This document shows, piece after piece, positions 13,701-27,503 of a DNA stretch of 64,000 bases. Each line of letters starts with the position of its first letter. Position 1 is the first letter of the stretch. Under the pieces are notes generated by a model, which searched no databases, was not told the DNA's origin, and was given only the letters and a program-made list of their open reading frames with translations. Source of the stretch: Lepisosteus oculatus (taxonomy: Eukaryota > Chordata > Actinopteri > Semionotiformes > Lepisosteidae); contig NC_090707.1 of NCBI RefSeq assembly GCF_040954835.1, forward strand, positions 23,020,570 to 23,084,569, read 5' to 3'. The translations under genes and the position numbers were made by a program.

Positions 13701-16700
13701 TACCAGACATCTCTTCTTGGATGTCCTGTAACGCATATAAGCATAGTGATGTGAATGTATGCGAGTTGCCTAGTGACTCACAGGACTATTCTATGATAAT
13801 TAGTCTGTATGGTAATTGATGAGTGTCTAGGCAAACAGCGTGTGATTTAGTCTGTGAAGAATGCTGTTGTTGTGCTAATTGTGTTAGGACAATAACGGTT
13901 AATAATAATTATTAACATTAATAATTGTTAATAATGCATTAATAATAGCCTACATTAAATGTTATTTATTGTTGTTTCCCATAGTACAGATGGGCTAGGT
14001 TCAAGGTTATGAAATGGGTTAAATTGTGTCCTATATTATTTAGGAATAGTATTTCATGTTCTTTCATAAACAGTTAAGTTTTTAATTTTTCAATTTTGGA
14101 AGTGTGTAGTGGGGTTCGTTGCCAAGAGATTCAGAAACACAGGAGTATTTCCTAAGATTGGGGTTAGAACAAGTTTTGCAGATCAGTGCCAAACCAAGAG
14201 TCTGATGAAGAAGAATGAAATAATACCTGTATGTTAGAGGGAATGATTCATTTCTTTTACTATTTCAGTAAAAGGTGTGAGTTTTTGGGCAATGGGCAAT
14301 GTTGGGTTTCACTCACAGTGAGGATGGTTTGTCTTTATGTTTAACAATGATACCCTCCCCCCTATCTCCTAGCTAGTGTCATAGCTGAGATAATTAGCAG
14401 ACTTTGGCAGCTATCTCAGGCTAAAAGAGGTTAAAGTACATTCAGTGCATAAACATTAATAATGGTGATTGATTTTTTTCACTATAAAGCATGTCATTTA
14501 TTAATACACATCTACCCTCTTCACCTTTATAGCATGCCTCATAACTTTGTATTTTTAGCTATTTATAGTGTCCTTGTGAAGATCCAAAAATGTTATATTC
14601 AATATTAACACCAATATATTAATAAAATAAAACCAATATCCCAAAGTAACATAGCATACCACAAAGCCCTCCATGTTGTCTTTGAACTCTCTTTATTCAT
14701 ATACAGTAGTCAATATACTCTCTGCAGTCACTCATTTAGACTGAAGACCTGCAGCTCACTGGCAGTAGTTATAGTTCCCCGTGTATTGTGGTGCCACTCT
14801 TGGTGGTGGGTTTTTTTTTACTTCAATTTACATGTTTTGTAAATCAGGAGTATGGAAAAAACTAGTCCAGTTTTTGTATTGGATTCTCAATGTCTGAAAA
14901 GGGCGTGGCAAAAATAAATTCACACTCCTTAGAGATTTATCTTTACCTCACTGAAACTGCATATTTTTTCTGCAGAGAAATCTTCAAAAACAACTCCTTT
15001 TTTCTCCAAACTGTAACCTTCCTTCTTATTTATCTGTATAATTTTGGAACCACATAACCTTAACTCTAGGCCTTTTGCCCCCAAGTGGTTGATAGATTCA
15101 GCCTACAATGTTTACCCAACTTTCTCAGAAACTTGGCTAGCCAGATTTTAGAGAATGCCATTGGTTTCATGCCATCAGAGCCTTCTGACATTATGACAAC
15201 TCTAATTTTGCATCTTCTACTCTTCTCATTTAATTTTAATCTTCAATGTTAAATCATTTGTGTCTGAAATACTTTACTAAGTGTGCTAGAGTCTAGTTTC
15301 AATCATTTGTAGACATTCAGAAACACCTGCAACAGATTCTTAAATTTGTTGTTGAAGTGCAGTAACATTGGAAAATAAATATACTGTATATACGTAAGCA
15401 GTAGACCTGAGGAGCACATGCATTGAACCCCCCTAAATATCTATTAAATATCTATTCAATTTTTAACACTTTTAATAGCTATAGCAATCCAATGGCTATT
15501 TAGAGAATTAAGCAGTTCTGAGCTAATTTGTTGTACATATTCATGAAGTTCAGAATTAGCTTTTATTACCTGGGAAAATTGTTTCTGTAGGAATACAAAG
15601 TAATTTTGCCTATTATTTCCTGTTTTGTGGTACACAATGTCAGAAAGGAAATGATTTTATGTGACCATACTGTGTCCCATACTCCACATACTGTTCCTTC
15701 GGGCAAACATTCAAAACTCAACTCAGTCACATGAATGCTCTGCAAGCAAACAAGCTGACTGAAGAATAAAGCAGCAAGAATATTCCATAAAGCTTCTACT
15801 GTATGTGCTGTCAATGTTTTACAAAAGGCAGTGCTTAAAAAAATCAAGCAAATGTTCCATCTCGAAATCAATCATTACAACCTTTGAGCTGAAACATATT
15901 TGTTTCAATGTTTTTATCACTGTTTTAATTGTGCGGTAAATAATTTAATTTAACTGATATGATGGTTTTGCTTCTCTCCTCTCTTCCTTGAATGCTTCTT
16001 GGATATCAATGCCCATAAACTTCAATGGGCTTCAATGCAGGCTAGATCTTTTGCCCAAGAGAAAAATTGTTTTGGCTGTAAATTTTTTCCAAGCCAAATA
16101 CTGGCTATCGGCTATTATTGCCCTGTAGAACACAGCAGCAGTCATTTCCAACAATCTTTTGTACATTTTGCACAATACAGACAAGGAGTTTTTGATAGTC
16201 AAAATGAGAAATATTTTTTTTTACATTTTTTAATATTTGTATTCTGCTATTTGGTTTATCCTTTTTATGTGAAACTTTTTGGATAATGTTTCTGGCACTA
16301 ACTACTTCATTGGCTACACTGGTGTACACTAACAATATGCATTTTTCGTTTCCCAGTACACTGCTCGAAAGAGTAAAACCTTAATACAGTCTGGCTTCAA
16401 GGGGAACCATTTAGACGGAGACATGGGAAAGGAAGTCGATGTTATGATGTAATGAGCTTGCTTTAGGTTTGATATTTGTATAAAGTATGTGAACTGCTTG
16501 TAGGGAGGCTGAGTACACAGATAACAGTTAAATCATAAGAGACAGACTACACCAACAGTACTGCTCTTCTGCTTTGTGTAGTACAGTGAACCTGATTGCA
16601 AGGAAGAAATATTCTACAAAAAATGCCAGTTCAAAAGGAATAACCACCCATTTTTTATTCTCAGGGTGAGTTTAATTTTTTTTCTAAAGCTATGGTTTAA

Positions 16701-17929
16701 TGCAAATGTATGTAAAGTACTGAGAAGGGTCTAATGTTTAAAGAACGTATATTTTTCCCAATGAAGATAATTTTGGACACCTTTGTAGAAAGAGATGAAT
16801 AGCTCTTTATCATTATGTTTTATTATTACTAGTACTCATGAAGGATGAGAAAAAACTATCTGTGTCATTACAGTGGTAAATATGAAGACTATAAACCAAA
16901 CATTTTTCCTTAGTAATTAAAGAAATACACACATTTACATGATAAAGAAAAATACATGATCAAAGACTCATTTACAAGTTATTCTACTTTTTGTATATTT
17001 CCTGCAATGTGATCCAATCATAGTAGAAGCTTCATTTATATTTTAGCCACTTCTTTGACATCACTGTCTTAACATTTTATTTCATGCAGAAAGATAGCAT
17101 TTCACATCTACACCAATATTTTTGCTATCCTGTACCATTTAACATGGTTTTTACATTTTCTCTTCATCATGGCAAGATAGTGTTTAATTTTCTGACTTGT
17201 TGTCAGAAGTTAGCAATTTTGAAAACACTGAAAAGTTGAGGACATTTCTTCCAGAAAAATAATGACAAAATTTAGGAGAGAGAGAAAAGCAACAACAAAA
17301 TTGTGTAAGTATTTTATTCCATCTTAGACATTTCAAGTATACATGTAGTATACTGGTTTATTGTAGTTATACAATAAAAAGCAATGCACTGTACACAGAA
17401 GGACAAAAATATAGCATTTTTCAAGCACTCAAAATACATGTTGAGTCACAAATAATATGAATCTCAAAGGAAAAGTAATTAGGCTACTGGAAATATTATG
17501 ATGTGAGACAGGAAATATAACTGTCAAGCAAGCATTATTGAAATATCAATGCGTATATTTTTTCACTGTTTCATTATGTTAAAATAATTCTATGAGTCCT
17601 GTTCATCTGATCATTCCTGCCTTATTATGTTACTCTTTCCAACATTTTAAATGCCTTTGAAAAGTACTAGAAAATGTCATATTTCCTCAGATAGAAAATG
17701 TCTTTAGTTTTCTTATTACACCTGGTCCTTAATGATCTTTTCAGAATCTCTAAAGATACATCAAACAATAAATAACTAGAAATAAAATGGAAACATTGCT
17801 ATTTTCCATAATACTTTTATGAAACCGGTTACAGTATGTTAACATGACTTAATTCCCAATCCATTGCATCAGTTCTTCATAGCTTGTATGTATTTAACAG
17901 TTTTGGAACCTAGATGCCAAGACAGAAGA
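10708..17929. other. Intergenic, AT-rich
   Basis: Apart from the repeat arm at 12341-12435 I see only AT-rich DNA, including a palindromic TTAATAAT-rich stretch at 13900-13945. The RAMP promoter and any 5' UTR exon should lie toward the right end, possibly near 16500-16670, but nothing is decisive. Confidence 0.5.
12341..12435 (-). repeat. Penelope-like repeat fragment, single arm
   Basis: GGAACAAGTAATAGGTTTAT to GGAGCCTTCTTCAGGTGTGT matches one arm of the 28231-28396 palindrome with a few changes. No inverted partner is seen. Confidence 0.6.
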
Positions 17930-17981
17930 ATGGAAAAGCAATGGACTTGGAACTTTCTACTCTATTTGATAGTGTGCCCAG
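17930..17981 (+). CDS. RAMP exon 1 (signal peptide)
   Basis: 52 bases ending CCAG|GTAGGT in phase 1. It encodes almost only the hydrophobic signal peptide. A weak out-of-frame ATG at 17914 precedes it. A TTTAACAG at 17893-17900 could be an acceptor, hinting at a separate 5' UTR exon. Confidence 0.75.
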
Positions 17982-19839
17982 GTAGGTACTAAAAGAAACT
18001 GATTCATGTGTTCTGCTTTTGCTGAATGATTGCATTTGCCATTAGAAAACAACAGAATGAAATGTATAAAAAAACTCAAGACAGAGTGCCATTTGTTATA
18101 GTCATTGCTAATCAGTTCAGCGCCTTTATTTCTTTTCACTTTAAAATATTTTTTTTTAAAAAAGTGCCAGAGGAAACGAATTGTAAATGAAAAAAAATGA
18201 AGGCACTCCAAAATACACAAGAGCAAATTTCACATTGAATGCAGTTGTTTTGATGCTATTTATAATCTGTTTATAATATATGTATATATCTCAGAGGAGT
18301 ACCCATCTCAAGAGATTAATTTTGTGAAAATGCACATCTGGTCTCTCTCAGACATACTGTACTTTAAACTGTGGATGCCTATCTATATTTATCCTGATTT
18401 AATTTTTTACAAACTTCAGACTTGAATCAGATGTATGTCAAGTAAGAAATATTAAATTATATTTATTAAGGAGTTAACAAGATTTGTTTTTGTTCAGGAG
18501 AAGCCGACTCAAGTTTATTGTTAAGAGGAAGTGGAAAATGTATATCGACCAGCACTTACATGAGTAAGGGAATTATACCAAGAATCTGGCTGCCACCATC
18601 AATTCATTATTCTGCTTCTAACATACATTATTTCAAACACTAAAGGCAAACACAATGGTTTGTTATTTTTCCATACTTCACGGAAATCAAATCAAATCAA
18701 ATCAAATAAAAACTCAAAAATAAAAAATAAAAAGTAATAATTTAAGTGGGCATCACAAAATCCTTTCCATGGATTCCAAATTGACTATTAATAGCCTATA
18801 ATGATGGCTGTGCTACAATATCCACTCATCTTAAGTGCCTGTTGATATTCCTAGTGAATTAACTAACTTAATAGGCATGGTAAAGTACTTTTTTTTAATT
18901 CTAAAAGCGCTAAGACGTTCCATTAATGTACAATAAATATCACTGTCAAACTAGTGAATAACATTTGTTCTTTTCAGGTCTGGACATTTTAGCAAAAGAT
19001 TTCCAAATATGCAACCAGGCTGCCTTTGACAGTGTTGTCAATAAGTTCTGTATTCCTCAATTTGTTAAAACTATGGAGTCCTTGAATTTCAAACAGGAAT
19101 GTCCCTGGCCAGCCTCAAAAATGTAAGTGTGGATTTTATATTTAATCCAAATACCGAGAGTGAGGAGAAGGGTTTTTTTGTTTTTTAATGGCCTGAACAC
19201 ACAAACATTTATTTTGTATGGAATTAGTAATTACAGGAAACACAATAGTTAATTTGTATACGACTTAAATATACCTTTGATCTTAAAAAATCTGGAATAT
19301 CAACATGATAAAAGATTATATTGCTATAATTTCATGAATCAAGACTCAGAAATAACTGAAAAGGAAGAAAAACAAATTATTTTTTGATAAATTATCATTT
19401 ATGATCTCTATATTCTTATGCATCCACATTCTGGCAGTCTGTTCTCAATAGTTGTCACCTTTAACATCTTGTGACCATTTTCCAGTCTCACAAATATGGA
19501 AATTTACAATACAATATGTAAAATATGACCTTTGTTATGTTTTACCACTTACTTTTCTCTCTCATGTCTCACAGCTCTTACAATACTCTCATAAAATGTG
19601 TGGAAAAGACTGCAATCAACACAAAGTGCATCAACCCCAGTCTGAAAGATGAAATATTCCTGGAACTTCATCATCTGTTTTTCCCCCTCTGTCCTTCCTC
19701 CATGAAACCAAAAGACCCTGGCCTCCACATCATACTACTTCTGGTGTTGCCCTGTGTTCTCAGCCCTTTTCTCCTGTCATACTTTTGTACTTATATTACA
19801 ATCAGAACTGCTAACCCACAGGTTCCTGTTTCCCCATAA
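17930..19839 (+). CDS. Receptor activity-modifying protein (RAMP1/RAMP3-type), 3 exons
   Basis: RAMPs are single-pass type I membrane proteins that bind class B GPCRs (calcitonin receptor and calcitonin receptor-like receptor) and set their ligand choice and surface delivery. Exons 17930-17981, 18978-19122 and 19575-19839 join in phases 1 and 2 to give 153 residues; human RAMP1 has 148. Residues 1-17 form a signal peptide (MEKQWTWNFLLYLIVCP). The ectodomain has six cysteines spaced 13, 17, 15, 10 and 21, against 13, 17, 15, 10 and 22 in human RAMP1. The motif SYNTLIKC matches the conserved SYRELADC region, and FLELHHLFFPLC matches FLAVHGRYFRSC. A membrane segment (HIILLLVLPCVLSPFLLSYF) and a short tail follow. 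RAMP2 has four of these cysteines, so RAMP1/RAMP3 type is favoured. The orthologue is uncertain. The start has A at -3 and G at +4. Confidence 0.9.
18683..18710. repeat. (AAATC)n microsatellite
   Basis: Short pentanucleotide run inside the RAMP intron before exon 2. Confidence 0.8.
18978..19122 (+). CDS. RAMP exon 2 (first half of ectodomain)
   Basis: 145 bases between TTCTTTTCAG and GTAAGT, entering in phase 1 and leaving in phase 2. It carries cysteines 1-3 of the ectodomain (ICNQAAF, KFCIPQF, QECPWP). Confidence 0.9.
19575..19839 (+). CDS. RAMP exon 3 (second half of ectodomain, membrane segment, tail)
   Basis: Begins after the pyrimidine-rich acceptor CTCATGTCTCACAG. It carries cysteines 4-6, the transmembrane helix and a short tail ending PQVPVSP, then TAA. 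Confidence 0.92.
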
Positions 19840-20151
19840 CTCAGTGGTTAAGACAAGACTTGGTATGAGGAGATTCAGCTGCAGATCCTGCAAAATCTTT
19901 AAAAAGTTCAGGCTCCTTGCGCCACGGTGCAGTCGAGCATGTTTGTCGGTCCGCATATACAGTATACAAAGAACACGTGTACCGATGATTGTGCTATTTC
20001 CACCATTTTGCTTTGGTGTGAGAAAGTAAACTCTTCCTCTCAGGACAAAATTCTTCTGTACACATTCTGCATATGGATGGAAGGATCCTGCTGCCCTTCT
20101 AGTAGATTATGGCATCAAGCCCAGCTCTACAATTAATTATTTGTGTAATAC

Positions 20152-20289
20152 ATTAAACATTCTTACAGGATGCCCTTGTTGTCCATCTTTTGTGTGAGTT
20201 GTATAACAAAGGGCATCATTAGAAGAGAGGTCTTATGTTTTAGAGTGCCACTCTATCAATGAGGTAAATGGGTGTTTTTCTAAAATAAA
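20152..20289 (+). terminator. Candidate polyadenylation signals for the RAMP gene
   Basis: An ATTAAA at 20152-20157 and an AATAAA at 20284-20289 lie 313-450 bases after the RAMP stop codon. In AT-rich DNA such hexamers are common by chance, so the choice is tentative. Confidence 0.3.
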
Positions 20290-22239
20290 ATCAGTTAATT
20301 TTAACAGCACTTCATATTGTAGTTCTGTATTATTCTTGCCCTTTTTAATAGATGTTTTAAGGGACGTACTTAGACATTGCTCCCTTTTTTGCAAAATGGA
20401 CCTCCCCCTTTAGAATGACAAATTATTGTAACATCTCCTGCCACCCACCACCTTCATGCCACACAACAATGACTCTTCCAAATACCCCCCATAATCATGC
20501 AAAAACATTCAAATTTTCAACAACATCCTGAATTTGGTCCCTTTGCTTTTGTTATACAGTACATTTTGCGATCTCCACAAAACACATTTAAAAAGCAGTT
20601 GAATTGCACTTTTCTTGCTTGTTTGCTAACTAAAACTGATCCCAATTCATCACCTACAGTAATTGTGCAGCACAACGATACCCTTTCTTGCTAGAAATAA
20701 GTGTTATAAGCGTGGTTCCTCCTTTAAATAAGTGAGTAAAACTCAAAACAATATAAAATGCATACATTGAATTATATGGAAAAAGTCAAGATAAATTAGA
20801 TTAGAATGTCATTGACTATTTAGCATCTTAACATACTTCTCCAGAGAAGCAAGGACACAGTGAAGCACATCACATTTGCACATCTTTTATGGTCTTTCTT
20901 GAGGAAAGTTTTTCAAGCACCATTTGTTTTAATGATACAAATGATGCCTTAGTATTCTTCAACTACAATTTTAACCTTTTCTTCTTTAAAATCCCAAAAT
21001 GGAACAAAAACTGTTTAATTGATTTAAAAATACAGTGCCTTCACAGTGTACTAAGCGCCTCTCTTTCAGACTTTGTGTTCATACTGTGGTGAATTCTTCA
21101 GACATGGTAAATACACACTTTGCTAATGAGTTTTGCTAATGCATCAACATTTCAAAAATGAATATTGTAAATCCAATGAACAAACATATGTGTTTATGGA
21201 ATAATTTGTTTATATTTAAGTTTTAATAGTATTTCTGAATTGATTCCACATTCAATATAGCGATTCATATCAGTCATTTATAAACATGCCTTTATAATTC
21301 AGATCATGTACAGTAATTAAGAACATAAGTATTACTGCATATACTGTACCCAAGGTTTAAATCTGTAATATGGTACAAACCGTATACAGTATTTGAAATG
21401 ATCTCGCAACAGAAACAGATGAAACACAATAAATATTTATTTTCAGACAAAAAAATAACTTTTTTTTACAATAGCTTGTAAACTTTTAGTCTTTAGAGTA
21501 ACAGCAAATTATAACTGCTATTAAAAATACCCATTGGATAATATCATACTATTGTATGTATTGCTAATTCTAAAATAATACATCATTTTTGACCCATACA
21601 AGACTGCTTATATTTTTTTTCTTATAAAGAAAGCACAAAAACAATTTATTTAATACAGCCTTGCGTAGGTTTCAGTTAATAACAACAACTCTATATGTGT
21701 CACTTAGGTTTTAAAATGCCTCATCTGACATAAATTAATCTAACATATTACATACTGTATATACACTATTAAATATATGTAAAATGCAAAACAATCAAGA
21801 TTTAAATTTAAATTTTGTTTTAAAATCAGAAAAAAATAATGTGCTATCTCAGGGCTGTTCAGATCCAATGCATTAGCTGTTTAAAACCTTTAAAATGAAT
21901 TTAATTGCAACAATTCAGAAATAAACAGTAAATTGAAGTAACTGTGACATCAGCTTAAACTAAAATAAGTAGATACTCTGGCTCCTGGAATTAACACAAC
22001 CCTGGAATAACTGATGCTTTTCTAGAAAGATTAAAGATTGTCAGCACTTGGGCCATTAAAAGCCCACAGCAAAAATTCTAGATTGTATTGTCACAAAAAT
22101 ACAGCACATTAGAACAAAGAAAAACTGAACATCATATTTAAGTCTAAACCATATACTTCTGAATGGTTATCTTTTAAGTATCAGGCATTATAATGACTGT
22201 GATAAGGGTTTTGGGACTGTTAATTCTACTTTTACTATC

Positions 22240-22585
22240 AGCATTCATTTCTGTTTATTTTGCTATGGCATACCAAAGTCTGGAAGCATAGGGCGCAAGG
22301 GTGTACTGAATGTACACTGTTGCTCTCTGCCTAGATGGGTTGCTAGTCCATCACAGTGCTCCACAGAAAAAAAAAAACAATTTAGAATATTGAACCCAAC
22401 CCAGCCAGCATGTCTTTGTAAGGTAGGAAGAAACTAGAACACCCTGAAAAAACCCACACAAACACAAGGGGCGCATGCAGACTCCACAGAGACTCCACAT
22501 TACAGCAGGATTGCTGGAATTGAAACCAGGACCCATGAGCTATGAGACAGGAGTGCTAATCATTACAGCATTGTGCTGTCCCTTT
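22240..22585 (-). repeat. tRNA-headed SINE copy
   Basis: Read on the minus strand, the head (22510-22585) has tRNA-like A and B boxes (GTAATGATTAGCACT; GGTTTCAATTCC), then a body with CTCTGTGGAGTCTGCATG and TCCTACCTTAC. It matches the copies at 38495-38872 and 51543-51900 and sits between the RAMP gene and slc4a3. Confidence 0.65.
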
Positions 22586-23228
22586 AGATCTGCAAGAATT
22601 TTAATTATTTTGAAAGTATTCATAGACTTTATAAATGGGTATCTGAAGACAAAGAAAAATCCCGACATTTAAATGACAGCAATCTTGTCACAGTTATTTT
22701 TCATGTAAAGTTTGAGAAACCAAACAGCAGAAGTGGGTATCAGTTTTCTACCATTATTGCCAAGAGAAGCTTGAGAAAAACTCTCTAAGCTGATGCAAAT
22801 TCAGATTTCCTGTTTAAGAAAATAGACTTGTTTGTCTATGCAGTATATTAGTTTCATTTGTATTTGGCTATTTGGCAGGACCATCACACATGGATCTGTT
22901 CTTGCTCACTACACAAGCACAAGTTTATTCTTAAAAAGAAAGATCTTTTGACTCCCACAGCAAGCAAGAACTTTGCCTTTGCAATTTCCAGTTTGGGGGT
23001 AGCAACATGTCTGCTGCCATGGCAACTACCAGCACTGTTCTAGACAGGGCCGGATGGTTCCATAGCCAGGAGCTGCTGTTCAGACAGGAGAAGCCCACTT
23101 GAACGTTTCCATTGTCAAGTCTCAAGTTCATTTTGACCTGAGTCCTTGTAAAGATGAAACAAAACATCACATATATGTGTGCACAGTCAAATTTAGTACT
23201 ATTTCATTCATTCAGTAAAACATATAAG

Positions 23229-24490
23229 GTGCCATGCATAAGTATTCACCCCCTACCAATTATGTCACTTTTTTTTCAATAATAAACAATGTATTTTTAT
23301 AACATTTTTTCAAATACAAATTTCAAATACAAAATGGAATGTTATATTTGAAGGAATGTGATTGTCAAAAGCTGCAATGAAAATATACAAATTAAAACTT
23401 ATTGATTGCATGTATTCAGCCACTCAAATCGGTATTTCTCGGCTTGACTAGGACACTTCAGGACATTTACACTCTTCTTGCTGAACCATTTTAGAATGGC
23501 TTTCATCTTCTGTTTCATACCATTGCCCTGCTGCAAAGTGACATTTTGATCTACTTTTAGATTCATCAGTGACTTAGTCAAGTTTTCTTTTCTAGAAAGA
23601 TTAAAGATTGTCAGCACTCTAAGGTTTGAAGAACAGATAAGGTTTATCTGTTCTTCAAACAATACATTTTCCCTGACAGACTTCCCAGTCTCTGCCAATG
23701 AAAAACATTCCTATACAATGATGCTACTAGCACCATGCTTGACAGTTGAAATGACGTTTAATTTGTGATATACTGTATGCTGTAAAAGACAGCGCCAGAA
23801 GTAACATTTTAGAAAGTAAAATTAAGTTTTAAAAATCTGCATTTCATCTGTTATGTTTGTGGTGCAATCTTTCAATATTGGCCTTTTTCTTGCTAATCTT
23901 CCATACAGGCCAGCTTTGCATAGTGACTGGGATGTCGACAATGTATGAACACTGTCTCTTATCTTGGACATAACCAGTTTTCTGCTTGCTTATGTTCTCT
24001 GTAAAAGAAGCCTGATGTGGTATTATGATTCACATTCCACTCATAATGATGATTAGCAACTTTAAAAGTTCTTGTAAGCTTCTACCTCTGACTTGTTTTG
24101 AAAGCTCCTTGATTTTCATTGGTTGATTTGTTGCATCACTATGTGAATTGTGCCTTGAAATTCAAGATCTAGCTCAAGACACTTAGACGATAAACAAGAT
24201 ACAGTAGATAATGATAATCATGTTAAGCCACATTGAGTACACACAGAATCCTTGATTTCTCTGATTTTTACACCTTTCAATTGTTTTTTGCTCTTTAATC
24301 TCTGAACTGATTTAATTTTGTCATAGCTATAGCAAATTACAATATTCTATTTTTTTTTCCAAAATAAAACTTGGAGTAAATTGCGTAGATTCTGAATATA
24401 ACATTTTATTTGAAACTATAATCATAGTTACAAGCACATAATTCAACAAATGAGAAAACTTTGTAGGGTGGTGAATACTTTTGCAAAGTA
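23229..24490. mobile_element. Degenerate Tc1-like DNA transposon
   Basis: Inverted ends: AAGTATTCACCCCC at the left and GGTGGTGAATACTTTTGCAA at the right. The interior has transposon-like words such as CAGCACTCTAAGG and ACCATGCTTGACAGTTG. All frames are broken, so it is a relic. Confidence 0.55.
23624..23660. repeat. Perfect 17-bp-arm hairpin
   Basis: GTTTGAAGAACAGATAA (23624-23640), spacer GGT, then its exact reverse complement (23644-23660). It lies inside the Tc1-like relic. Confidence 0.9.
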
Positions 24491-27400
24491 AAGAAAGCAG
24501 CTCTAAATGTCATTAACCATAAAACAAATGTAACATTTTAAGATACGATTCACTGAAATCATACATCCAATATGCCACAAAATGTAATGTAAGTGAAGAG
24601 GCGCTGAATTGATTTTTACATTTAACATTCAATAATTTTTACAGCCTTATTTAGTCATATTGATTTAACTTTACTAAAGGTTGTGGATGAGCATTTTTTT
24701 CCAGTTTGCAATTTTCTCCCAGTTTGTGATTTTTCATACTAATATTTTTTTTAGTAAAGTATTTATTCATTGTGTATAACGGCTGCCACCTTTATTTTGC
24801 ACAGAAAAGGTGAGGTAAATAAAAATGTGAAATCGAGCAAAGTATTTTTTAGTTTACAGTCATTTCTTGAGGAGTAGCATATTGTAATCCTGAACACAGG
24901 TTTATATTGCTTCAGCCATGGCTGAAAAAAATAATTAAAAATACACCAACATTTAATACCCATGGTGCACTCCTTACATTAGCAAATGTTAACCCATCTG
25001 GATTACTTGTGGTATTGTGGTATTTTTTATTATCAACTAACAATTCTTTATCTGAATTCAGATGTTTTAATTCAGTTTCAGTTTAGTGCCTTGGTGACAT
25101 AATCTTTCAAATACTAAGGTACACCTTTTTCACACACACACAAAAATAAAACACTTAGGAATTTCCTGCCTCCAATAATTATCGATGAGGCATGATTGTA
25201 AATCCTCTTAGGACATTCCAACATTTATAAATACATTAATCTGTTGAAAATATTTTAATTGCTACTGGTGTGAATCATCAGCAGAGAGAATCACATTTTA
25301 CACATGAGATAATGGTCCCTTATCACAAAGCAGTGCTCTGGTTAAAATAAACCAGAAATGTAAATTCATTGGTACTGTAAATGTAAAGTCACTGCTTAAG
25401 GACATTAGAATTACAAAAAAATTATATTCAACATGAATTCATATGAATCTGTATTAACGGTATATAAATCCACAATACAAACACTTGCAGCACAAAGTTA
25501 ATGCAATGTAATAAAATGTAATGTTCATTATACAATATTTTATTAAATGGTGAGAGTGGTTTTCCTGTAAGCTGATGATAAAAAAAACTGATAATAAAAT
25601 TACATTTCAGTACATGTACTCATTGTACATGAGGAAGATTGTATAAAGTATAGTTTGTACCAAAAAAAGCCTTGAAACCCTATTATACTGGATATTACCA
25701 TATTTTCCACAAAATCATTAAAGGTACATAATGAAGCTAAAGTGAAGTTTTAATTCAGAGGTTCACAACATTAGTTGTTGTACGCTTTATCACAGTTGCA
25801 TAATGACTTATTCCTTAAAGTTCATTCTTTTTTCAAAAAATGTTTGTTTGATTACAGCAATTTAAAAACCTAATTTTTTCAGTTAAATTTCCCAATGAAA
25901 GATTTTTTAAGAACACACATTCAGACAAGTTAAAAATATATGAAAGATAATGACACCATCACAATGCACTGAAACTAATTTCAGAATCTGTTTCTCAATT
26001 AAAAAGTTACCTGCAATGCTTTGACACTGAACAATGGCTTTTCCTTCAACAGCTGGCTTCCCTTACAACAGTGAAAAACAGACTGCAAGATTCAACTTTG
26101 ATAACTTACAGATCATGCTGCCTTTTATGAAAATTACTTAACTCATTTATATATAAACCTATAGGTTCCAATTCTACAGGCATCACAGTTAAACTGTTTC
26201 AAAATGTAAAACATTGCTGATAATTAAATCTAATCTAAATATTTGTAAGAATTAAAATGCTGCTTGTAATTTTATCTCTGTTGTTCCACTAGTTGTCTTT
26301 TAGATATTGCGTGACTTTAGAACTGAACTGTTTACAGAGACAATAGCATTGTCTGTCACAACTAAAAATGAATAATGATAAATTACATTGAATGATTAAT
26401 TAAATTGTAACAATTAAAACAGTGGTAATACTTCATTCAAGTGGTCACAAATTCAAAATTATAATAGCAAATCAATCCTTTTTATCAAATTCTTTGATGT
26501 CTATATCGATACCAAACAGGTTTAAGAGAAACGCAGATAGCAAAATCACTCAGAAAGATTTTACTAGAAAACTGCTTGTTTTGTAGATTTTGAATGTTTT
26601 ATGTATGGAAAACGTAAATGTAACTGACTTTGAATGCAAAAATAAGCCTTCTGCTGAATGATAACCAATAACTGCAAGTGAACCACAGTCAAAGTGCTAA
26701 ATTAAATCCTAAGAGTTACAGTTAGAGCACAACTAACTCAATCTCCTTATAATATATATTATAATATAATTGTACAAAAATACAGAACTGGCTGTGTCTT
26801 AGTGATTACATTTCTAATTGGTAACAACATTATTATGGCCACTGAAATGGAATATTACCAGAACATTCTTAATAAGCTGGCAACATATACAGTACAAAAT
26901 GAACTGTATACAGATAATAGCTTTGTTTTTTAAATGGGTCCTCACTACCTCATCAGTCCTAAGACATTTTCTGAGGACATACCAGCATGCTTGTATTATC
27001 TTCATTGCACATGTTCCCAATACACGTATGGAGTTCCCCTGTATCTGACAATAGGAGATCAGACCAATTTTTTTTATCTTCTTAAAAAAATAAGAAGCAG
27101 TCTGAGTTGTGCAGCTAAGGAGTGTTCCGTGGTCAATCAGAGTTTCAGCAAAGTTTAAAGTGATTGTGACTTCCTTGGAAAAAAAATTAGAGCGAATAGA
27201 AGCATTCTCCTGTTTAGGTCCTATGCAAACAGGATTTCATGCTCTCTCTCACAGACATAAAAGCTACAGTATATAGACATACAACTGAAGGGTCCTTTGG
27301 AGAGTGTTCTTTTCTCTGTAATCTTCTTACACGCACATGATCTGCTTTGTTGGTTAACTACCCCATCCTCACCAGAACAATGCAAATATTCCTACCCAAA

Positions 27401-27503
27401 TTCCAGCAAATCTTGTTTTCTGCTCTTGCTCCGGGTATCTTCTTAACTTGCCTGGTTTTACAGTGTTCAGGACACAAACTAAGCTTCTATGGTCCTCATC
27501 TGT
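24491..27503. other. Between the transposon relic and the slc4a3 stop codon
   Basis: Should contain the slc4a3 3' UTR at its right end. No other gene is supported. Confidence 0.5.

Noticed and set aside
15566..15871. 101-codon minus-strand frame
   Set aside because: No domain, no splice partners and biased low-complexity content; chance ORF.
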